Shown one piece after another: positions 1 through 5,808 of a stretch of DNA of 6,088 nucleotides. Source of the DNA: an uncultured Traorella sp. (GTDB taxonomy: Bacteria; Bacillota_I; Bacilli_A; Erysipelotrichales; Erysipelotrichaceae); NCBI GenBank assembly GCA_945938205.1, contig CAMEUL010000093.1, positions 1 through 6,088 on the forward strand, written 5' to 3'. Both the position numbers and the translations under genes were made by a program. The notes beneath the pieces are model-generated. The model saw nothing but the letters and a program-made list of their open reading frames with translations. It did no database searches and was not told the origin of the DNA. Positions within the stretch are counted from its first letter, which is position 1. The number at the start of each line of letters is the position of its first letter.

Positions 1-1
1 T

Positions 2-136
2 GATCCAACCAAGGTAACAAGAAGTGCACTCTTAAATGCTGCCAGCATCTCTGCTCTGTTCATCACAACAGAAGCCGGAGTTGCGGAAATTAAAGAAAAA
101 GAGGCACCAGTTCCAATGCCTAACCAGATGTATTAA
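2..136 (+). CDS. groEL: Chaperonin GroEL (Hsp60), C-terminal end only
   Basis: Only the last 44 codons are present; the gene enters from the left edge and stops at TAA 134-136, followed at once by a second TAA. The frame begins DPTKVTRSALLNAAS and continues to LFITTEAGV. This is the highly conserved end of the GroEL equatorial domain (DPTKVTRSAL..AASVA.L.ITTE in the family). GroEL forms the cytosolic double-ring folding chamber with GroES and uses ATP. The last residues read EKEAPVPMPNQMY: the usual Gly-Gly-Met repeat tail is absent and replaced by a short Pro/Met-rich end. The gene converges on the HAD gene across a shared terminator. Identity is near certain. Whether this is the only groEL copy, and whether groES lies upstream, cannot be seen. 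Confidence 0.95.
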   Translation, partial: DPTKVTRSALLNAASISALFITTEAGVAEIKEKEAPVPMPNQMY

Positions 137-151
137 TAAACAGATTTAATT

Positions 152-180
152 AAAAGTGTATCAGCGATACACTTTTTTCT
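152..180. terminator. Bidirectional intrinsic terminator between groEL and the HAD gene
   Basis: An 11-bp perfect stem, AAAAGTGTATC (152-162) and GATACACTTTT (166-176), closes on the 3-nt loop AGC. On the + strand it is followed by more T residues and then CTT, giving a good U-tract about 15 nt after the groEL stops. On the - strand the same stem is followed by TTTTAATTAAAT, a weaker U-rich tract, so it can also end the leftward operon. The right arm and U-tract are coding: they hold the final Lys-Lys-Lys-Val-Tyr-Arg codons of the HAD gene, and its TGA stop (complement of 161-163) lies at the loop. Confidence 0.85.
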
Positions 181-742
181 TAATATCTTCTAAATTGTTT
201 TGATATACCATTCCTTGTATACCACATTTTATAGCACCTTCGATATTGATTTTCTTATCATCAATAAAGAAGCATTCCTCTGCCTTTAAACCATATTTCT
301 GAAGAAAGTATTCATAAATATCTAAATTTGGTTTAACTTTTTGAATGCTAGCAGAAAATACCATACCATCGAATTGCTGCGTGATAGGATAAGCAGAAAC
401 ATGTTCTTCAAAAATAACAGGTGCATTGGATAAGATATAAAGATGATAACCCTTTTCTTTCAGTTCTATGATCCAATCATGAATCTCTTTGATGGGTGGC
501 AGTGAAGTAATCCATGTTTCGAAAAATTGAGAAACAAGTGGAATTTCAGTTTCACTCGCTAATTTCAACACTTCTTTCTTATAATCCGAATATGTGATTG
601 TTCCATTATCCAAATGATTCCAATCCTTAAAAATGATATCCTTCAGATGCTGACTAGAAATACCTGTGCATTGTATCAACATATCATCCGGGTCAAAGGC
701 AGATAAAACATTTCCTAAATCAAAAATAATATTCTTAATCAT
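161..742 (-). CDS. HAD-superfamily hydrolase, YihX-like sugar-phosphatase type
   Basis: A 193-residue cytosolic protein of the haloacid dehalogenase superfamily, subfamily IA. All four motifs are visible: motif I FDLGNVL with predicted nucleophile Asp8; motif II LSN with Ser105; motif III VKP with Lys137; motif IV FIDDKKINIEGA with Asp161 and Asp162 for Mg2+. The cap domain lies between motifs I and II (about residues 15-85). Gly10 occupies the +2 position where many HAD phosphatases have Asp; the same DLGNV form is typical of E. coli YihX (glucose-1-phosphate phosphatase) and relatives, so activity is not excluded. The length matches YihX (about 199). Substrate is unknown; a small phosphorylated metabolite is likely. 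The start is fixed by motif I at residue 8. It overlaps the upstream lactonase gene by 8 nt and has no clear Shine-Dalgarno sequence, suggesting coupled translation. It is the last gene of the leftward operon, and its stop lies in the terminator hairpin. Confidence 0.9.
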   Translation of the reverse strand: MIKNIIFDLGNVLSAFDPDDMLIQCTGISSQHLKDIIFKDWNHLDNGTITYSDYKKEVLKLASETEIPLVSQFFETWITSLPPIKEIHDWIIELKEKGYHLYILSNAPVIFEEHVSAYPITQQFDGMVFSASIQKVKPNLDIYEYFLQKYGLKAEECFFIDDKKINIEGAIKCGIQGMVYQNNLEDIKKKVYR

Positions 743-1625
743 ATTTCACACACACGATCTTATCATACTTTGCCCGATGAATCGTTTCCTTCAGATTTTT
801 CTCTTCATCCAGTGTTATGATTTCCACAAGATCTGTTCCCTGATATCCCACGATCACAGAATCTGATTTTAGATTGAAATCTCTCGGATGGATACCTGTC
901 AGAGGATAACATTGGGCTTCTTTCCAAATATCTTCCCGAATGAAATGCTTGATCAGATTTTGGCCTCTTGTTGAAGTATACAGATGTTTTTCATCTTCAC
1001 TTAATCGGATTGCTGCACCACTCGTAGGAATATCGTTTTGTTTGATAGATAAGACTTGAACGATTTTGTGATTTTTTAGAATAAATAATTCATTGGACAA
1101 TTCAGAAAGCACATAGATTTCACTTTCATCTTTCTTGCTGACAAGATGTCGTGGACCACTTCCTTTTGGAAAATGAATCTTTCTGATGACTTGATAATTA
1201 TCATCATAGAAGATGATTTGATCCAAGCCAAGACATACTACCGCAATACCTTCATGAAAGAAAGCAATCTGATGACATTTGGCTCCCGATTCAAACTGAA
1301 TTTCTTTTAGAAGATTCAGCTGTAAATCAAACACTTGAACACAGGCATCATGATAATAAGCCACATATATCTTGTCATCATGTTTTTTTATAAAACACCC
1401 GGGTTTCTTGTCAAATAAAGCTTTGCTTTTCAAAAGTCCTTTGTGATCATAAATGGCCACCCCACCTTGCTCATTTTCTTTGATAATGGTATAGATACCA
1501 TTTTGATCTACATCAAAATAACTAGTACCATCATCAGTGCAGATCTGATGATGAAAGGATAAATCATCACATAAAGCATAAATGCCCTGATTCTGTTCTG
1601 CTTTATATCCTCCAATATATATCAT
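735..1625 (-). CDS. Lactonase family seven-bladed beta-propeller protein (6-phosphogluconolactonase/YkgB-like)
   Basis: A 296-residue protein with no signal peptide, matching the lactonase family (Pfam Lactonase, which includes E. coli Pgl/YbhE and B. subtilis YkgB). Family landmarks occur in order: N-terminal IGGY with GIY (4-16); KCHQIAF (116-122) and LGLDQI (132-137); GPRHL (157-161); YVLSELSNEL (171-180); AAIRLSEDEKHLYTSTRG (204-221); HPRDF (246-250); and KIVCVKY closing the last blade (289-295). Characterised relatives hydrolyse 6-phosphogluconolactone in the pentose phosphate pathway. At 296 residues it is shorter than usual (about 330-390), through short loops and not a lost blade. The early PCH motif reads PGCF (75-78), so the family His is Phe. 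Whether it acts on 6-phosphogluconolactone or another lactone is open. The start ATG has AGGAG 5 nt upstream; it follows the permease by 8 nt and overlaps the HAD gene by 8 nt. Fold assignment is strong, substrate is inference. Confidence 0.85.
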   Translation of the reverse strand: MIYIGGYKAEQNQGIYALCDDLSFHHQICTDDGTSYFDVDQNGIYTIIKENEQGGVAIYDHKGLLKSKALFDKKPGCFIKKHDDKIYVAYYHDACVQVFDLQLNLLKEIQFESGAKCHQIAFFHEGIAVVCLGLDQIIFYDDNYQVIRKIHFPKGSGPRHLVSKKDESEIYVLSELSNELFILKNHKIVQVLSIKQNDIPTSGAAIRLSEDEKHLYTSTRGQNLIKHFIREDIWKEAQCYPLTGIHPRDFNLKSDSVIVGYQGTDLVEIITLDEEKNLKETIHRAKYDKIVCVKYD

Positions 1626-1630
1626 GTTTT

Positions 1631-1635
1631 CTCCT
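1631..1635 (-). promoter_or_regulatory. Ribosome binding site of the lactonase gene, overlapping the permease stop
   Basis: On the - strand the sequence reads TAGGAGAAAACATG. AGGAG lies 5 nt before the ATG, and its AG comes from the permease TAG stop codon. A ribosome ending the permease therefore sits on this site, which suggests translational coupling. Confidence 0.8.
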
Positions 1636-4600
1636 ATTCCACTGATTTCAAAGATTCAACCATTGGAATCTTTTTCAGTTTGATATGCATGAAACGAGCG
1701 ACGATCCATGAGAAGAACATCGTGATTACTAATGAGATCAAGTAAGACTTAGTCGTAATAATACGTCCAAACATCACACTGTCAAGTTCAGCCAAGGCCA
1801 TGATCAAACGATGTAATCCAGTTCCTAGTCCTAAACCGCAAACAGCACCAATCAAAGACAAGAGAATATTTTCTCTAAATACATAACTGCTGACTTCCTT
1901 GTTATAGAAGCCAAGTACCTTCAATGTCGCAATTTCACGAATTCTCTCAGAAATGTTCACATTGGTCAGATTATACAATACTACAAATGCCAGTAAGCCG
2001 GCACATACCACCAGTACCACAACAATAATGGACAAAGATGAAATCATACCATCGAATGTTTCAGCACTTCCTGAGAAGAATTCAATGCTTTCTATTGCAT
2101 CCATTTTTGTCAGTTGGCTTCCAAGAGCACTTTCAATTTCACTGGAATCCTCATCCAGTCGAATATACAATTGGGTTGGCTTTGGTGTCAGTCCAAATGT
2201 CTTCTTGTACATGCCACTTGACATGATGACCAAATGACCTACATAGTTTTCAAAGATTCCTTCTACAGTGAATTCCACGGTACTTTCATTCACATTCAGT
2301 TTCACCGTTCCGCCTTTTTTCACACCCAGATCACTGGCCATTTTCTCGCTCACGATAACTCCTGAATCCGGTATTTCCACTGTTTCATGTGTGTTTCGAT
2401 CTCTTAACGTATGGAAATCTTCATATTTAAGAATATCATTGACGACCACGACATTGACCGACTGATCCTTGCTCTTGATATTAGCACTGCCGCTTTCCTG
2501 TGTAATTAAAATTGTTTCATCCACATGATCCATGGCATTGATTTTCTCAACGATTTCTTCTTTTTCTACGATATTGACATCTGATTTGATCTTGACACTG
2601 ACATCATACCGCTGTAGTTCTTCATACTGATTAGATACAATGCCACGAATAGAGTCATTGATTCCATATCCTGCAACAAGTAAAGCAGTACATCCACTGA
2701 TGCCAATGATCGTCATAAAGAAACGCTTTTTGTATCGGAACAGATTTCGACAAGTTACCTTATGGGTAAAGGATAAACGTTTCCAAATGAAATCGATTCT
2801 TTCAAGAAGAATTCTCTTACCATTTCCTGGTGCTTTTGGTCGCATAAGAAGAGCAGGTGTTTCTTTTAACTCTTTATTGACAGCAAACCAGGTGGTCAAG
2901 AGAATGACCGCAATACAACTGATGCTGGCCATGAGTGCCAGATCCCAATAGAACTTAAAGGAAGCATCCGGTACAGAATACATCATATTCCACAAATGAA
3001 CGATCAGTGTCGGGAATACCGCAAAGCCAACAAGAACTCCCACAACACTTCCCAGCACACTGCTTGCTAAAGCATACAGGATATATCGGGCAGCAATGCT
3101 TCCTTTTGAATATCCCAAGGCTTTCAGTGTACCAATGATACTTCGCTGTTCATCCACCATACGTGTCATGGTTGTAAGGCAGATCAAAGCAGCAACCAAG
3201 AAGAAGAACAATGGGAATATTTTCGCAATATTATCCATTCTATCTGCTGCTCCACCATAATCCATATACGAGTAATGAGAATGACGATCTAATACGATCC
3301 ATTCTCCTTCGGACATATTCTCAATATCATTCTTGGCTTTCGCCAGTTTTTCTTCTCCGTCGTTCAGCTGTTCTTCCGCAATCTTTTTATTTTTTTCATA
3401 TTCCTGAAGGCCTTCTTCATACTGTTTCTTTCCTTCTTCAAGCTGAATTTCACCTTCTTCGATCTGATGTTCAAAATCAGCAATCGTTTCATTGAAGTCT
3501 TTTTCCGTCTGATCAATGTTTTCTTCCTGCTTTCGGATCATCTCTTTCAGTTGGTTTTTGGTTGCATCACTTTTTAGAACCTCAAGCAAAACCTCAAGTG
3601 TCTGCTGACGAATTTTCAGATTCATGTATTCATTATTATCAATGTTTTGTTCGTCTGTCGGAATATTTGCAATCTGAGCATTGACATCACTCAGCATTTT
3701 TTCAAGTTCCTGAACTTGAGCAGAGTTTTCGCCTATGGCCAGCTGAGCTTCCAACACAGCCAACTGATTTTTAGCTGCATCAATCTGTGCCTGTCCCTGA
3801 ATCTTGACAATTTCAATGGTCGATTTAAGATCCTTGATCTTATTTTCATTGTAAGTAATGGTATCATGTGCATCCTGCAGCTGTTTCTCCGCATCCTTCA
3901 ATTGAGCTTCCACTTCTGCCTTCTTTTGATTGAATTCTTCTTCAGCTTTCTGGTATTCTTCCATCGCTAGTTTTTTTACTTCATCCGTACGTAAAGAAGC
4001 TCTTTCATTTCCAAGTTGTGAAATCCGTTTGGTTACCGGATCAATGACCTGTTTGAAATAGTCATCACTGTAGGAATTATAATTTTTCGCATCTTCAACC
4101 GTAAGATAAACCTCTGTATAAATTTCACTCTTAAAGTTATCATCATAGACCAAGAGAAAACCATCCAGTGAGCCATCTCCAATACTGCTGCTTCCTTTCT
4201 GATAAGAAAGATAATAAGGCGATTTGACCTTACCCACCACGGTCAGTTTGCTTTGTTTTAACGAATCCTCAATGGGTGTATCCGTACCGCTTTCTAGCTG
4301 GATCACATCCCCAATCTCCACGCCTCCTTTGCGAGACATTTTTGGAGCTTCCACTACACATTCATTTTCATTTTCAGGCATTCTTCCTTCTAAAAGAACT
4401 GCCTGATTGATATATGAAGGATTGTCAAGGCTCAGATCATGCGGAATAGTCATAACTTTATACACATATTCTGAATTGCCCACCATGAAAAGTGCATCCA
4501 TGCTGTGCGTAGCATGAATTCCGCTGACCCCTTCAATTTCCGAAAACTTTTCAATATCCTCTTCCACAAAACCAAGAGTGGAATAGACCTGGATATCCTG

Positions 4601-4768
4601 CAAATTATGCGCATCAAAATAATCATCTGCCGTTTCTTTCATCAATGGAGCACTGGCCTTGATCCCTGCAAAGAAGGCAACTCCAATAGCGACAATCGCA
4701 AAGATGGATATAAAACGTCCGATGCTCTTTTTTATTTCACGAAAAATGTCTAAAAATATTTTTTTCAT
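1634..4768 (-). CDS. Large FtsX/MacB-type ABC transporter permease with an extracellular coiled-coil hairpin
   Basis: A 1044-residue membrane protein (ATG at 4768) and partner of the upstream ATPase. It has two FtsX-type halves. Half one: TM1 about 19-38, extracellular domain 39-514, TM2-4 about 515-535, 561-588 and 608-630. Half two: TM5 about 682-702, extracellular domain 703-908, TM6-8 about 909-935, 966-990 and 1007-1028. Each half carries the FtsX cytoplasmic motif contacting the ATPase: DEQRSIIGTLKALG (539-552) and SERIREIATLKVLG (940-953). The first extracellular domain contains about 225 charged, heptad-like residues (261-488) broken by a Pro/Asn/Asp-rich turn near 367-381, so two near-equal arms probably form an antiparallel hairpin. 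Relatives of this superfamily act as mechanotransmission devices, lipoprotein or peptide exporters, or cell-wall hydrolase regulators; the substrate here is unknown. The ATG shares one base with the ATPase stop (TAATG). A GTG six bases upstream is an alternative start adding two residues. No adaptor protein is encoded nearby. Confidence 0.9.
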   Translation of the reverse strand: MKKIFLDIFREIKKSIGRFISIFAIVAIGVAFFAGIKASAPLMKETADDYFDAHNLQDIQVYSTLGFVEEDIEKFSEIEGVSGIHATHSMDALFMVGNSEYVYKVMTIPHDLSLDNPSYINQAVLLEGRMPENENECVVEAPKMSRKGGVEIGDVIQLESGTDTPIEDSLKQSKLTVVGKVKSPYYLSYQKGSSSIGDGSLDGFLLVYDDNFKSEIYTEVYLTVEDAKNYNSYSDDYFKQVIDPVTKRISQLGNERASLRTDEVKKLAMEEYQKAEEEFNQKKAEVEAQLKDAEKQLQDAHDTITYNENKIKDLKSTIEIVKIQGQAQIDAAKNQLAVLEAQLAIGENSAQVQELEKMLSDVNAQIANIPTDEQNIDNNEYMNLKIRQQTLEVLLEVLKSDATKNQLKEMIRKQEENIDQTEKDFNETIADFEHQIEEGEIQLEEGKKQYEEGLQEYEKNKKIAEEQLNDGEEKLAKAKNDIENMSEGEWIVLDRHSHYSYMDYGGAADRMDNIAKIFPLFFFLVAALICLTTMTRMVDEQRSIIGTLKALGYSKGSIAARYILYALASSVLGSVVGVLVGFAVFPTLIVHLWNMMYSVPDASFKFYWDLALMASISCIAVILLTTWFAVNKELKETPALLMRPKAPGNGKRILLERIDFIWKRLSFTHKVTCRNLFRYKKRFFMTIIGISGCTALLVAGYGINDSIRGIVSNQYEELQRYDVSVKIKSDVNIVEKEEIVEKINAMDHVDETILITQESGSANIKSKDQSVNVVVVNDILKYEDFHTLRDRNTHETVEIPDSGVIVSEKMASDLGVKKGGTVKLNVNESTVEFTVEGIFENYVGHLVIMSSGMYKKTFGLTPKPTQLYIRLDEDSSEIESALGSQLTKMDAIESIEFFSGSAETFDGMISSLSIIVVVLVVCAGLLAFVVLYNLTNVNISERIREIATLKVLGFYNKEVSSYVFRENILLSLIGAVCGLGLGTGLHRLIMALAELDSVMFGRIITTKSYLISLVITMFFSWIVARFMHIKLKKIPMVESLKSVE
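1641..1679. repeat. Inverted repeat at the permease 3' end, just before the lactonase ribosome site
   Basis: A perfect 8-bp inverted repeat, AAAGATTC (1650-1657) and GAATCTTT (1666-1673), encloses an 8-nt loop. Outer arms ACTGA (1641-1645) and TCAGT (1675-1679) are also complementary, separated from the inner stem by 4 and 1 unpaired bases. It lies in the last codons of the permease (Lys-Ile-Pro-Met-Val-Glu-Ser region). In the operon mRNA the hairpin would sit directly upstream of the lactonase Shine-Dalgarno. No U-tract follows it on the - strand, so it is not a normal terminator. A role in mRNA stability or in tuning downstream expression is possible; chance is also possible. Confidence 0.4.
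3411..3473 (-). repeat. Three in-frame 21-bp degenerate repeats in the permease coiled coil
   Basis: CCTTCTTC recurs at 3411, 3432 and 3453, exactly 21 bp apart, and each copy is followed three bases later by CTG. On the coding strand each unit encodes one seven-residue heptad containing Glu-Glu-Gly, giving glycines at permease residues 439, 446 and 453. Similar but more diverged heptads follow. The period equals one coiled-coil heptad, so expansion by in-frame duplication is plausible, though selection on the heptad alone could give part of the pattern. Confidence 0.65.
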
Positions 4769-5472
4769 TACCACTCAATACTTTCTACAGGGACTGGATG
4801 TTCATTGACTGTAATACTTTCAATTTTTCCGTTTTTGACACGAATCACTTTATCGCCCATCGGCGTCAAAGCCAGATTATGGGTGATGACGATGACCGTC
4901 ATATTATTCTTTCGACATGTATCCTGAAGAAGTTTCAGAATCTGTTTACCTGTATTATAATCTAGCGCTCCAGTTGGTTCATCACACAATAATAATTTAG
5001 GATTTTTCGCTAATGCACGGGCAATGGCCACACGTTGCTGTTCTCCACCGGACAGTTGGGCTGGGAAATTATCTTTGCGTCCCAATAAGCCGACACTTTC
5101 TACTGTCTCTAAAATATCCAATGGATTTTCACAGATTTCACAAGCCAGTTCCACATTTTCAGTGACCGTCAGGTTTTGAACAAGATTATAAAACTGAAAT
5201 ACAAATCCAATATCATAGCGGCGGTAGGTCGTCAGCTGTTTCGCATTATAATTGGAAATATCCTCACCATCCACAAGGATCTGTCCGCTGGTAGGCGTAT
5301 CCATTCCTCCCAATATATTCAGAATCGTGGATTTTCCGGCACCACTGGCTCCTGCAATCACAACAAATTCACCTTTTTTTATCTCAAAATTCACACCACT
5401 CAAAGCCGGAATATCAACTTCGCCCATGTGATATATTTTCTTCACGTCTTTGAATTCAATAAATTCGCTCAT
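4768..5472 (-). CDS. ABC transporter ATP-binding protein (MacB/LolD/FtsE type)
   Basis: A 234-residue cytosolic ATPase that powers the adjacent FtsX-type permease. All nucleotide-binding motifs are intact: Walker A GASGAGKST (41-49), Q-loop Gln93 in VFQFYNL, signature LSGGEQQR (140-147), Walker B LLLCDEP (160-166) with catalytic Glu165, D-loop GALD (168-171) and switch His198 in ITH. Length and motif wording (FVFQFYNLV, LSGGEQQRVAIARAL, DEPTGALD) are typical of the MacB/LolD/BceA group that pairs with FtsX-fold permeases. Since the permease has two FtsX halves, two ATPase copies per permease chain are likely (inference). The ATG at 5472 is preceded by GGAGG at a 6-nt spacing. The TAA stop overlaps the permease ATG by one base. 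An extended -10 promoter lies directly upstream, overlapping the azlD stop, so this gene may begin a separate transcript. Confidence 0.95.
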   Translation of the reverse strand: MSEFIEFKDVKKIYHMGEVDIPALSGVNFEIKKGEFVVIAGASGAGKSTILNILGGMDTPTSGQILVDGEDISNYNAKQLTTYRRYDIGFVFQFYNLVQNLTVTENVELACEICENPLDILETVESVGLLGRKDNFPAQLSGGEQQRVAIARALAKNPKLLLCDEPTGALDYNTGKQILKLLQDTCRKNNMTVIVITHNLALTPMGDKVIRVKNGKIESITVNEHPVPVESIEW

Positions 5473-5478
5473 AGCACG

Positions 5479-5483
5479 CCTCC
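5479..5483 (-). promoter_or_regulatory. Ribosome binding site of the ABC ATPase gene
   Basis: On the - strand TGGAGG lies before CGTGCT and the ATG: a strong Shine-Dalgarno core, GGAGG, with 6-nt spacing. It supports the start at 5472 and would fit in a very short leader if the adjacent promoter is used. Confidence 0.8.
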
Positions 5484-5492
5484 ATTTTATTT

Positions 5493-5521
5493 ATTATATC
5501 ATAGAATTCATGAAGTAAGAA
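5493..5521 (-). promoter_or_regulatory. Putative sigma-A promoter with extended -10 in front of the ABC transporter genes
   Basis: On the - strand, TGATATAAT (5501 down to 5493) matches the extended -10 consensus TGnTATAAT exactly. At 17-bp spacing the -35 position reads TTCTTA (5521-5516), only 3 of 6 to TTGACA, as is common when the -10 is extended. The predicted start near 5486 would leave a leader of about 14 nt holding GGAGG. The -10 overlaps the azlD TAA stop (5494-5496). The spacer holds an imperfect palindrome, TCATAGAATTCATGA (5499-5513). AT-rich DNA can produce TATAAT by chance, so this needs transcript data. Confidence 0.55.
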
Positions 5522-5808
5522 ACAACAAATACAACTCCTGCAGCTATCACGGCAACACTCACAAGACTTTTTCGCTGATAGCCTAACCCAATGGCTGCGA
5601 CACTGCCGCAAATAGAAGCCAATGGATTTTCACAGCAATGAAAAACAGCCGGAAAAGTCATACAGGCTAATACAACACAAGGAACATATTCCATAAAACT
5701 TCTGATATAGATATTCGTGATTTTTCTAGTGAAAAAAGTTAATGGGAGCATACGAATCAGATAGGTAACTCCTGCCATGATCAAAATACTTATAATATAT
5801 TCTTTCAT
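5494..5808 (-). CDS. azlD: AzlD family branched-chain amino acid transport protein
   Basis: A 104-residue hydrophobic protein, the small subunit of the AzlCD exporter (B. subtilis AzlCD, azaleucine resistance; E. coli YgaZH, valine export). Visible family features are an N-terminal helix with TYLIRMLPLTFF (15-26), then a YVPCVVLACMTFPAVF segment (41-56) matching the conserved AzlD YvP.avla...fPa region, and a C-terminal helix about 81-100. Four hydrophobic segments are plausible (about 3-24, 38-57, 63-76, 81-100). Length is typical of AzlD. The start at 5808 has a perfect AGGAGG 7 nt upstream and overlaps the azlC stop as ATGA, the usual coupled arrangement. A longer reading from 5883 would add 25 residues unlike AzlD and overlap azlC by about 79 nt, and is rejected. 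Several Cys residues (44, 49, 58, 59, 67) occur, with no known role. Confidence 0.9.
   Translation of the reverse strand: MKEYIISILIMAGVTYLIRMLPLTFFTRKITNIYIRSFMEYVPCVVLACMTFPAVFHCCENPLASICGSVAAIGLGYQRKSLVSVAVIAAGVVFVVSYFMNSMI

Noticed and set aside
666..866. 66-codon + strand open frame across the HAD/lactonase junction
   Set aside because: Antisense to two well-supported genes, without a ribosome site or a known family.
1641..1679. Stem-loop read as a rho-independent terminator inside the operon
   Set aside because: On the transcribed direction no U-tract follows the stem (GAAATCAGTGG), and the lactonase ribosome site lies just after it.
3647..3970. 107-codon + strand open frame rich in Phe, Leu and Ser
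   Set aside because: It is the antisense of the Lys/Glu/Gln-rich coiled coil, which naturally gives stop-free Phe/Leu/Ser-rich frames on the opposite strand.
4766..4774. GTG at 4774 as the permease start
   Set aside because: Possible, but the ATG at 4768 forms a TAATG junction with the ATPase stop and gives a normal N-terminus beginning MKKIFLDIF. The difference is two residues.
5176..5586. 136-codon open frame on the + strand
   Set aside because: It is antisense to the conserved ATPase and azlD, has no recognisable family, and its composition is that of a reverse-strand shadow.
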